A stretch of DNA of 5,048 nucleotides from a bacterium. GTDB taxonomy: Bacteria > Patescibacteriota > Minisyncoccia > UBA6257. The position numbers and the translations under genes are program-made. This document shows positions 1 through 4,873 of this stretch, one piece after another (position 1 is the stretch's first letter; the number at the start of each line of letters is the position of its first letter). Location: positions 1 through 5,048 of the forward strand of contig DAOVIY010000043.1 in NCBI GenBank assembly GCA_030673525.1. Reading direction: 5' to 3'. The notes under the pieces are model-generated. The model was not told the origin of the DNA. It was given only the letters and a program-made list of their open reading frames with translations, and did no database searches.

Positions 1-40
1 CCAAAATTATAATTTGGTACAGATAATTTTCTAGAAAAAT

Positions 41-67
41 AAGGATTCCTAAGGGAGTCCTTTTTTT
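41..67 (+). terminator. Rho-independent terminator of an upstream + strand gene
   Basis: A 9-bp stem pairs 41-49 (AAGGATTCC) with 54-62 (GGAGTCCTT), with one T-G wobble and a TAAG tetraloop, and runs straight into a T tract (61-67). This is textbook intrinsic terminator geometry on the + strand. It implies that a + strand gene ends at or before the left edge. Reading frame 2 stays open to a TAG at 32-34 and frame 3 to a TAA at 24-26, so either could be the tail of that gene, but the piece is too short to tell. Confidence 0.85.
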
Positions 68-77
68 ATTATTCCCT

Positions 78-113
78 GCTAGGGGAGATTAAAGGGCTAG
101 GGGAGATTAAAGG
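78..113 (+). repeat. Two perfect 18-bp tandem repeats upstream of xer
   Basis: The unit GCTAGGGGAGATTAAAGG occurs at 78-95 and again at 96-113 with no mismatch and no gap. Its core CTAGGGGAG recurs at 148-156, between the -35 and -10 boxes of the xer promoter. The period of 18 bp is not a whole number of helical turns. Repeats of this type beside a promoter are often protein-binding sites, but no binder is known here. Simple slippage duplication would explain the tandem pair but not the third, displaced core. Confidence 0.8.
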
Positions 114-126
114 AGCTAAGCTCCTT
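110..126. other. Short perfect hairpin between the repeats and the xer promoter
   Basis: AAGGAGC (110-116) and GCTCCTT (120-126) pair perfectly around a TAA loop. The stem can extend outward through TTAA/TTAA with one bulged base. On the + strand it is followed by AATTTT, which is too weak a U tract for a confident terminator. It overlaps the end of the second 18-bp repeat, so it may be an operator half or a second, weak terminator insulating xer from upstream transcription. Confidence 0.45.
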
Positions 127-136
127 AATTTTGCAC

Positions 137-167
137 TTGACAGGGGTCTAGGGGAGGATGGTATTAT
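137..167 (+). promoter_or_regulatory. Sigma-70 type promoter of xer
   Basis: A consensus -35 box TTGACA lies at 137-142 and a -10 box TATTAT at 162-167, preceded by TGG (159-161), which gives an extended -10. The spacer is 19 bp, longer than the ideal 17; the extended -10 would compensate. Transcription should begin near 173-175, giving a 5' leader of about 50 nt that contains the dif-like site. The spacer carries a copy of the CTAGGGGAG core, so a repeat-binding protein would sit on the promoter. Confidence 0.65.
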
Positions 168-178
168 AGATATAGGAA

Positions 179-206
179 GGTTCGCATAATTATACTTAAG
201 AGAAGT
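179..206 (+). other. dif: Candidate dif (Xer recombination) site
   Basis: The 28 bp have dif layout: left arm GGTTCGCATAA (179-189), 6-bp centre TTATAC (190-195), right arm TTAAGAGAAGT (196-206). The left arm matches 10 of 11 bases of the XerC arm of E. coli dif (GGTGCGCATAA). The right arm matches 7 of 11 bases of its XerD arm (TTATGTTAAAT). The two arms are imperfect inverted copies of each other (7 of 11). The site lies 17 bp before the xer start codon, as difSL lies beside xerS in streptococci. Chance similarity in A/T-rich DNA cannot be excluded, but arm, spacer length and location all agree. Confidence 0.55.
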
Positions 207-222
207 TTCTAATAGTGGTGAT

Positions 223-1179
223 ATGAAAAAGTCCCCTAAACCAATAATTCAACATTTGTCTGATTTTTTAGATTGGTTAGATATAGAGAAAGGACTATCT
301 TCTAAATCACAGGAAAACTATACAAGATTTATAGAAAGATTTTTTTATTGGTTAAAAATAAATAAATTAGAAAATATAAAACCTCATAATCTGACTAGTG
401 ATCATATATGGAAATACCGTGTTTTTCTTTCTCGTCAATATCCTTCAAAAACCAAAAAACCATTGAAAAAAAGCACTCAAAACTACTATTTAATTGCCCT
501 GAGAGCCCTTTTAAGCTATTTTTCCGCTCGAGAGATACTTTCGCTTCCTGTAGACAAGATAAAGCTTTCTAAAGGGGAAAAAGGAAAATCAATAAAATTC
601 CTTAATATAGAACAGTTAAAGAAACTATTCGTCGCTCCTAATATTTCAACTATTCATGGTTTAAGAGATAGGGCTATTTTAGAAACCTTTTTTTCTACTG
701 GAATGAGAATAGCTGAGTTAGTTTCTCTGAATTGTGAGCAAATTAAAATTAATCCTGATATAAAAGAATTAGAATTAGGAATTATTGGTAAAGGAGGAAG
801 GCCTCGTACAGTTTATTTATCAGAAAGAGCTATGGATTGGTTAACAAAATATCTTGAAGCGAGAGATGATAAAGAAAAACCATTGTTTATTAATTATAGA
901 AGCAGAAAAGACGCCTCACGCAGATTGACGCCTAGGGCCATTGAGAAACTTATTAAAAAATATTCTGTTATGGCCGGAATACCGACAACTACAACTCCTC
1001 ATGTTCTCCGTCATAGTTTTGCTACTGATTTATTAACTCAAGGAGTAGACTTAAGAGTTATTCAAGAATTTCTAGGTCATAAAAATATTACTGCCACCCA
1101 AATATACACTCATATTACTGATAAAAGACTTCGCGATATCCATAAAAGATTTCATAGTGGAAAAAACTTAGAAGAGTAA
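223..1179 (+). CDS. xerD: XerC/XerD-family tyrosine recombinase
   Basis: This 318-residue protein has the length and layout of XerC/XerD, which resolve chromosome dimers at dif during division. An N-terminal SAM-like DNA-binding domain spans about residues 8-105 and the catalytic domain about 122-310. All catalytic residues are present: R162 (in TGMRIAEL), K190 (GKGGRPR), H260 and R263 (HVLRH), H286 (LGHK) and nucleophile Y295. No phage-integrase arm-binding domain is present, favouring a housekeeping Xer over an integrase. The ATG at 223 is the only upstream option, because an in-frame TAA lies at 187-189. The only SD-like bases (GGTG at 217-220) abut the ATG too closely. C versus D cannot be assigned, and a single-Xer system is possible. 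The leader holds a dif-like site, so autoregulation by binding is plausible. Confidence 0.93.
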   Translation: MKKSPKPIIQHLSDFLDWLDIEKGLSSKSQENYTRFIERFFYWLKINKLENIKPHNLTSDHIWKYRVFLSRQYPSKTKKPLKKSTQNYYLIALRALLSYFSAREILSLPVDKIKLSKGEKGKSIKFLNIEQLKKLFVAPNISTIHGLRDRAILETFFSTGMRIAELVSLNCEQIKINPDIKELELGIIGKGGRPRTVYLSERAMDWLTKYLEARDDKEKPLFINYRSRKDASRRLTPRAIEKLIKKYSVMAGIPTTTTPHVLRHSFATDLLTQGVDLRVIQEFLGHKNITATQIYTHITDKRLRDIHKRFHSGKNLEE

Positions 1180-1183
1180 AGAT

Positions 1184-1211
1184 AAAAAGCGCACCTTCTG
1201 ATACGCCTTTT
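1184..1211. terminator. Shared terminator hairpin between convergent genes
   Basis: AAAAAGCG (1184-1191) faces CGCCTTTT (1204-1211) across a 12-nt loop. On the minus strand the stem has eight pairs with one G-U and ends in five Us, a fair terminator for the small acidic gene at 1221-1346. On the + strand one A-C mismatch weakens the stem, which would close xer, ending 5 bp earlier. The large loop and short GC core make this moderate evidence only. Confidence 0.5.
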
Positions 1212-1220
1212 ATAATTAAT

Positions 1221-1346
1221 TTAATAGTCCTCTTCGTCGTATTCTAGCTCCTCTACCCCATTTTCGTAATCCTCCAATTCTTCTATTCCGGATCCGGTCT
1301 CATCTAATTCATCGTAATTGATGAAGCATGATTTCTTTTGCAACAT
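1221..1346 (-). CDS. Small highly acidic protein, 41 aa, hypothetical
   Basis: An ATG at 1346-1344 opens a 41-codon frame ending in TAA (1223-1221). The product starts MLQKKSCFINYDELDETGSG and is then dominated by Glu and Asp: 16 of 41 residues are acidic and only two are Lys, so the predicted pI is very low. It has no membrane segment and one Cys (C7). The tail repeats a rough pattern of two acidic residues, a hydrophobic one, then Asp or Tyr. The bases before the ATG are A/T-rich with no SD, as for the other genes here. Support comes from a good promoter about 50 bp upstream (1399-1428) and a minus-strand hairpin just downstream (1184-1211). Family unknown. Acidic tails like this occur in DNA mimics and in RNA-polymerase- or histone-binding peptides, but nothing here assigns such a role. 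A chance ORF remains possible. Confidence 0.55.
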   Translation of the reverse strand: MLQKKSCFINYDELDETGSGIEELEDYENGVEELEYDEEDY

Positions 1347-1398
1347 ATTATTTTATTATTAATTTGCTGTATTTACAAAAGAATTCAACCTTTTAAAG

Positions 1399-1428
1399 AT
1401 AATATACAATACTCAACAGTATTGTCAA
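1399..1428 (-). promoter_or_regulatory. Promoter with embedded palindrome, small acidic gene
   Basis: Read on the minus strand, TTGACA (1428-1423) is followed by TATATT (1406-1401, spacer 16) or TATTAT (1404-1399, spacer 18). Both are good -10 boxes. The spacer contains a perfect inverted repeat, CAATACT/AGTATTG (1407-1413 and 1418-1424, 4-nt centre), overlapping the -35 edge, which is where a repressor operator would sit. Transcription would start near 1392, about 45 nt before the small acidic ORF. The -35 box ends 16 bp beyond the uppS stop codon. Confidence 0.6.
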
Positions 1429-1444
1429 GCTTAGTTATTCACAG

Positions 1445-2140
1445 TTATTTTCCAAATCGGCGTTCACGATTAGAATAATCTTCTAAGGCTTTATCAATAT
1501 CTTTGTTACTAAATTCTGGCCAGTATTTTTTAGTAAAGTAAAGTTCAGAATAAGCTGTTTGCCAAGTTAGAAAATTAGAAAGTCGTTGCTCCCCTCCTGT
1601 TCTGATAATAAAATCAGGATAAGGCATTCCAAATGTCCAAAGATTTTGATTAATTATTTCTTCATTGATTTTAGAAGCAGGAATTTTCTTCTGAATGATC
1701 TTTTTAATTGCCTGAATAATTTCTGGCCTTCCGCCGTAAGAAATAGCTAAATTGATGATCCCTTTTTTATTATTCTTGGTTGACTCTTCAGCTTGTCTTA
1801 TTTTATTTTGAAGAGATTTAGGCAGTCTTTCTATTTGGCCGATTGCCTGAAACTTTATTTTATCTCTATTAAACTTTTCAATATTCTTTTTACTCAAAGC
1901 TAAAACAAAAAGCCTCATTAAATAGGCTACTTCTTTTTTAGATCTATTCCAGTTCTCGCTAGAAAAAACATAAAGAGTTAGAATCTTTATCCCTTTTTTA
2001 ATACAATAGTCCCCTATTTTTTGAACATTATCTAGGCCTTTTTTATGGCCTTGAAAAGAAGATAAGCCATTTTTCTTGGCCCATCTTCGGTTCCCATCAA
2101 TTATGATTGCTAAATGGTTTGGGATTTTTTCCATTGACAT
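1445..2140 (-). CDS. uppS: Undecaprenyl-diphosphate synthase (cis-prenyltransferase)
   Basis: UppS condenses isopentenyl diphosphate in cis onto farnesyl diphosphate to make the undecaprenyl carrier for peptidoglycan and surface glycans, at the cytoplasmic membrane face. The family signature is complete in 231 residues (E. coli has 253). The catalytic Asp is D15 in IIIDGNRRWA (Ile replaces the usual Met before DGN). Then come GHKKG (31-35), FSSENWNR (59-66), SYGGRPE (134-140), the diphosphate-binding RTGGEQRLSNF (180-190) and AYSELYF with E199 (196-202). Two starts are possible, M1 and M3 (ATG TCA ATG). The promoter lies so close that M1 would have a leader of only about 5 nt. No SD is visible. 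The gene stands alone, without cdsA or frr, but the next gene upstream is a polyprenyl-reductase-family flavoprotein. Confidence 0.95.
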   Translation of the reverse strand: MSMEKIPNHLAIIIDGNRRWAKKNGLSSFQGHKKGLDNVQKIGDYCIKKGIKILTLYVFSSENWNRSKKEVAYLMRLFVLALSKKNIEKFNRDKIKFQAIGQIERLPKSLQNKIRQAEESTKNNKKGIINLAISYGGRPEIIQAIKKIIQKKIPASKINEEIINQNLWTFGMPYPDFIIRTGGEQRLSNFLTWQTAYSELYFTKKYWPEFSNKDIDKALEDYSNRERRFGK

Positions 2141-2161
2141 ATTATTTGATTATTATAGAAT
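2134..2161 (+). promoter_or_regulatory. Possible + strand promoter for the structured RNA
   Basis: TTGACA at 2134-2139 and TAGAAT at 2156-2161 are separated by 16 bp, five of six matches in the -10. Transcription would begin near 2168 and run into the structured element at 2201-2355, giving an RNA of about 190 nt. The -35 box lies within the first codons of uppS (antisense), so the match may be fortuitous. It overlaps the uppS promoter back to back, so the two could not be occupied together. Confidence 0.35.
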
Positions 2162-2180
2162 AAAAGTAGAACTTTTTCAA
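2152..2180 (-). promoter_or_regulatory. uppS promoter, near-leaderless
   Basis: On the minus strand TTGAAA (2180-2175) and a perfect TATAAT (2157-2152) are separated by exactly 17 bp. The predicted start near 2145 leaves only about 5 nt before the first ATG (2140) and about 11 nt before the second (2134). This predicts leaderless or near-leaderless translation and fits the lack of any SD. The gene can therefore be expressed independently of the upstream flavoprotein gene. Confidence 0.7.
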
Positions 2181-2200
2181 ATAGATCTTTATAGCACTTC

Positions 2201-2355
2201 AAGAAGAGAGCCCTAGTCACATCTCCGTCCGTACAGGTCAAAGATGCTACAAAAGCTTTATTTCTCCCTCCTGACTATTGAACCTTTTCCTTCCTGTCCT
2301 GGTTCACAATTCTTGGGAAAATAAACCTGGCTTGCAAGGCTCTCTTCTTTTTTTT
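2201..2355 (+). ncRNA. Unidentified structured RNA with long terminal stem
   Basis: AAGAAGAGAGCC (2201-2212) and GGCTCTCTTCTT (2338-2349) are perfect 12-bp inverted repeats enclosing 125 nt. The right arm runs into a T tract (2348-2355), pointing to an RNA on the + strand ending in a terminator-like closing stem. Inside, TAG plus CATCT (2214-2224) pairs with AGATG plus CTA (2242-2249) around a 3-nt bulge. ATTGAACC (2277-2284) pairs with GGTTCACAAT (2301-2310) with a 2-nt bulge, capped by a 16-nt pyrimidine loop. A linker at 2261-2272 is also C/U-rich. No ORF of note is present. It does not match tRNA, 5S, SRP RNA or any riboswitch known to me. Alternatives are a MITE-like repeat (no target duplication seen) or, read on the minus strand, a GGA-rich leader. 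The + strand ending lies 2 bp from the flavoprotein stop codon. Confidence 0.5.
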
Positions 2356-2357
2356 AT

Positions 2358-3263
2358 TTAAATTAGAAAATCAGATTCTATTCTAACTTTTTTAGGCATT
2401 AGCCAGGGTAGTTTAAAGCCGATAAAATAGACCAATTTTATCCCTGCTTTAGAAAGAATAATTTTAGGGATAAAGAATGTTTTAACTGCTTTTCTATATT
2501 TCTTAAAATCAGGAAATGTTTTTAATAAAATATCAGCCCCTAATAAACCCCAGATCACTCCCCCACCTGACCAAGGCTTAGTTAAACCAGCTGCATCTCC
2601 TGAAAGAGTAATTGAAGAATGATTGGGAATTATTAAACCCTGTGGAATTATTTTTGCCTTTTTTTCAGAGAACTCGCTCTTTTTAAATTTAAAAGAACCA
2701 AGTTCTTTAATTATACCCTGTTCTATATTTTCTCCTCTTGGTATTTTCCAAGAAAAACCTTTTTTCTTGGGCCAAACTTCTACATAGTCTCCTGAATCTC
2801 TCTCATTAATAAATTCTAAAAAACCTAACTTATATTTCGGATCAGGAAGATCCAAATTCCTCCTTACAAAAGAATTAGCTCCGTCACAACCAATTATTTT
2901 ATCAAATCCTTTCGGCATGCTATTAATAGCTTGATTTAAAAGGAGCTTAGCTCCTGATTTTTGGGCTAAGCTGGCTGCTAACTGGTCTAACTGAGCGTGA
3001 TCTATTACAAAAAACTGTTTAGAAAAATTAACCCTAATTGTTTTTTTAGGGAAATGAATTAAAACGTGATTTATTCTGTTTTTTATTAGTTTTTGGCTTT
3101 GGGGTATAAAATCAAGGATTCTTTGAGAGAAAAGCCCGGAACAAACCACGCTCTCCCCTATTTGTTTCTTTCTTTCAAAAACAGTAACCTGATGATTTTT
3201 TTCTGAAAGCTTCCATCCTAGATATAATCCATTGATCCCTGCACCAATAATAGCAACTTTCAT
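2358..3263 (-). CDS. Geranylgeranyl-reductase-family FAD oxidoreductase
   Basis: A 301-residue flavoprotein of the PHBH fold, closest in motif to the geranylgeranyl reductase family, which saturates double bonds in prenyl chains. Visible are the N-terminal dinucleotide motif GAGING (7-12) with the ribose-binding acid E30, and VCSGL (40-44), the Cys region typical of archaeal reductases. Then come GCDGANSFVRR (125-135), the substrate-side GFSWKIPRG (169-177, compare YxWxFPKG), and the second FAD motif GDAAGLTKPWSGGG (222-235). Family members are usually about 380-400 residues, so the C-terminal part is short here. The sequence still ends in a hydrophobic stretch (about 264-288) that may lie on the membrane. 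The next gene downstream is uppS, so a polyprenyl diphosphate or polyprenol is the likely substrate (inference). The start ATG has only A-rich sequence before it. Another flavin monooxygenase-like role is possible. Confidence 0.82.
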   Translation of the reverse strand: MKVAIIGAGINGLYLGWKLSEKNHQVTVFERKKQIGESVVCSGLFSQRILDFIPQSQKLIKNRINHVLIHFPKKTIRVNFSKQFFVIDHAQLDQLAASLAQKSGAKLLLNQAINSMPKGFDKIIGCDGANSFVRRNLDLPDPKYKLGFLEFINERDSGDYVEVWPKKKGFSWKIPRGENIEQGIIKELGSFKFKKSEFSEKKAKIIPQGLIIPNHSSITLSGDAAGLTKPWSGGGVIWGLLGADILLKTFPDFKKYRKAVKTFFIPKIILSKAGIKLVYFIGFKLPWLMPKKVRIESDFLI

Positions 3264-3331
3264 ATTTTCTTAATTTTCTTTCCTTTAAATTGTTTTATGT
3301 CTCCATTTTCAGCTAATTATTAAATAATAAA

Positions 3332-3808
3332 TTAAATAAAATAACCAATTAATAAATTTAAAAAATTTATAATAGTGTTTTTTAGAAATACCAATAAAAT
3401 AATTAATAAAATTAAAATAATTGTGATTATAATTATTTTAAGATTTTTTCTTAAAAAATTAATTAGGTTTTTAAAACTTTTAGCGCAAGATTGATTAAAT
3501 TCATAATAAATTTTCTTAATCGTAGTCAAGAAACAAAAAAATAATATTGCGAAAACTGAAAAAGCTATAAAAATTGATAAGTCCTGAACTTCTACGCCTC
3601 TCTCTTTTTTGCTATAAACTATAATCCCATAAACAATAAAAGAGAAAATCAAAAACAATCTTGCTAAAGACATTTTGTCAAAAATATCACTAATAGTACT
3701 AAACAAGCTGCCCTCACGATATTTACGCTTTTCTCCTTTTGTTTCACTGTTTAATTTCGTTTCTTTCCTCTTTTCTAAATCTGGTGTATTATAATTTGTT
3801 TCACTCAT
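3332..3808 (-). CDS. Three-TM membrane protein, hypothetical
   Basis: This 158-residue protein is not recognised. A charged N-terminal tail (1-46, rich in Lys, Glu and Arg, no signal peptide) precedes three hydrophobic helices at about 49-66, 77-96 and 123-142. A basic loop (98-123) lies between the second and third helices, and a hydrophobic tail (145-158) may be amphipathic. The positive-inside rule puts the tail and the 98-123 loop in the cytoplasm; the third helix then exits outward. The coding DNA is extremely A/T-rich (12% GC over 3421-3480 by hand count). Its ATG lies 14 bp after the stop of the DUF6941-like gene, so the two are almost surely co-transcribed. No SD is seen. Function unknown. 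Confidence 0.75.
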   Translation of the reverse strand: MSETNYNTPDLEKRKETKLNSETKGEKRKYREGSLFSTISDIFDKMSLARLFLIFSFIVYGIIVYSKKERGVEVQDLSIFIAFSVFAILFFCFLTTIKKIYYEFNQSCAKSFKNLINFLRKNLKIIIITIILILLIILLVFLKNTIINFLNLLIGYFI

Positions 3809-3822
3809 AATTATTTATAATT

Positions 3823-4218
3823 TTATTTATTGGCAGGCATTAGATGTAAAGGAATTTCTCCTATAAGTTCTTCGTTCAAAAAAATTTGGACTACGTATTC
3901 TCCAAATTCTTCAAATTTTATATTCCCCCATCTACCAATGAATCCCCACTCTTTGCTTGAATTATTTTGTGCAAGAAAGTCAAATTTAAACGATCTTATA
4001 ATTTCTGAATCATCTCTTTTTCTTTTTAATTTAATTTCTTCTTTGTAACTACCCTTTTTAGTAGTAATTATATTCGACACAATAAAAATTTGAGGATGTC
4101 TAAATGGACATCTTACTGTGTTGATGTTTTTAAAAATACCTATAATATTTAGCTTATTTCCTTCACTGAAAAATGCATTATCGCATAGAAATGCAAAATT
4201 TAATTTAACGCCTTCCAT
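3823..4218 (-). CDS. DUF6941-like protein
   Basis: This 131-residue soluble protein resembles the uncharacterised DUF6941 family. Its hallmark is an N-terminal AFLCDNA (9-15) followed by a GNKLNIIGIF segment (20-29) and a Pro/His stretch (CPFRHPQ, 37-43), then alternating beta strands ending in FGEYVVQIFLNEELIGE (105-121). The composition suggests an all-beta fold. There is no signal peptide or membrane helix. The family's role is unknown; members occur in many bacteria, often as small standalone genes. The family call is from memory of the pattern. The gene lies between a 36-aa micro-ORF ending 4 bp upstream and a membrane protein 14 bp downstream. The pre-ATG sequence AAATAAAATT has no SD, which suggests coupling to upstream translation. 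Confidence 0.72.
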   Translation of the reverse strand: MEGVKLNFAFLCDNAFFSEGNKLNIIGIFKNINTVRCPFRHPQIFIVSNIITTKKGSYKEEIKLKRKRDDSEIIRSFKFDFLAQNNSSKEWGFIGRWGNIKFEEFGEYVVQIFLNEELIGEIPLHLMPANK

Positions 4219-4222
4219 AATT

Positions 4223-4333
4223 TTATTTATCTAAATCTATTTCTTTATTGCCGACTTTTAGTTTCTTTTTATTAATCCAAAAACTTTTATTGTTTTTATC
4301 AGCTACATTTATCAGATTAATTAAATTTGCCAT
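4223..4333 (-). CDS. 36-aa basic micro-ORF filling an intergenic gap
   Basis: ATG at 4333-4331 opens a 36-codon frame ending in TAA (4225-4223). It begins inside the last codons of the upstream gene (13-bp overlap, +1 frame relative to it) and stops 4 bp before the DUF6941-like ATG. The product is rich in Lys and Asn, beginning MANLINLINV, then SFWINKKK (17-24) and KVGNKEIDL (26-34), and looks like a strand or hairpin. No SD is visible; re-initiation after the upstream stop would explain translation. The exact fit between two genes supports it, but A/T-rich DNA easily gives short ORFs. Family unknown. Confidence 0.4.
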   Translation of the reverse strand: MANLINLINVADKNNKSFWINKKKLKVGNKEIDLDK

Positions 4334-4857
4334 TCATGGAGTTCTGTTTTATAAGACCAGGCACGCATTCTTAAAGCAACATTAATTCGCTGTTCCCCAG
4401 TTATTTGAGGTAATGGTTGTGTATCTTCTTGTGTCTGAGGAGGCGTTGCAGAAATTGGAAGTTGAACTGCCATTGGTTCAATTGCTACATTTCCTGTAGA
4501 TAGATATTTTTGCTCAGTTTCATCTGTTAAGTATAATTTGATCAAATGCTGTCCTGTCAAAGGAGATTGCAAAGAAAGTAAAATGCTAGATTTAGCTTCA
4601 GTCGGAAGCAACCAAGGCTTAACAAAAGTTTCCTGTAGAGTTCCGATTTCCCATTTATGTAGATATAAATTTACTCGTCCGACATTCATTATCTTTAGCT
4701 GAAAATTTTTTTCAGGCACTATAGATACAGCAACATAATCTCTTAATTCTTTCATTCTTTTGTTTATTTGATATTGTTTCCAACCAAAAATTACTGCACC
4801 AATAGCTGCAATTAAGATTCCTATCACTTCGATATATCTTAAAATAATTTCTCTCAT
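4321..4857 (-). CDS. Membrane-anchored hypothetical protein, 178 aa
   Basis: Not recognised. One N-terminal transmembrane helix (about 8-26) is followed by a basic stretch (K27, K33, R34, K36, R39), which places the remainder in the cytoplasm. Residues 40-128 look beta-rich (YVAVSIVP, LKIMNVGRVNLYLHKWEIG) and resemble the small immunoglobulin-like or tail domains seen in anchored proteins. A Pro/Gln/Thr linker follows (139-156), then a short C-terminal segment ending W176. GC content is higher than its neighbours over part of the gene (about 42% over 4381-4500 by hand count). It lies 16 bp after the preceding partial gene and overlaps the 36-aa micro-ORF. The ATG follows an A-rich sequence without SD. 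Confidence 0.75.
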   Translation of the reverse strand: MREIILRYIEVIGILIAAIGAVIFGWKQYQINKRMKELRDYVAVSIVPEKNFQLKIMNVGRVNLYLHKWEIGTLQETFVKPWLLPTEAKSSILLSLQSPLTGQHLIKLYLTDETEQKYLSTGNVAIEPMAVQLPISATPPQTQEDTQPLPQITGEQRINVALRMRAWSYKTELHEWQI

Positions 4858-4873
4858 GTTTTGTTCTTATTTT

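Noticed and set aside
1..17. Near-palindrome CCAAAATTATAATTTGG at the left edge
   Set aside because: The arms need a bulge and the loop is too small, and A/T-rich sequence gives such matches easily; it could also be the end of a coding region.
78..113. Tandem repeats as a CRISPR array
   Set aside because: The units are 18 bp and abut with no spacers, only two perfect copies exist and no cas gene is present.
223..1179. Recombinase as a phage or integron integrase
   Set aside because: Its length and two-domain layout match XerC/XerD, with no arm-binding or integron-specific insert, and no phage genes or tRNA attachment site are nearby.
2266..2276. AGTCAGGAG on the minus strand, reminiscent of the cobalamin riboswitch B12 box
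   Set aside because: The following ACCUGCC part and the other conserved cobalamin elements are absent; the match is short and by chance.
2276..2306. SRP-RNA-like string on the minus strand (AGGACAGGAAGGA in a hairpin)
   Set aside because: The GGAA loop is not closed by the expected C-G pairs and the conserved AGCAGC side is missing.
2338..2355. T-rich end of the inverted repeat as an ordinary terminator of a + strand protein gene
   Set aside because: No + strand coding gene lies between 1179 and 2338, and the partner arm is 125 nt away, so an RNA closing stem fits better than a simple terminator hairpin.
3830..4048. A 72-codon + strand open frame
   Set aside because: It lies wholly antisense to the DUF6941-like gene, has no promoter or leader signal, and its product (Ser/Leu/Phe-rich) looks like a shadow of that gene.
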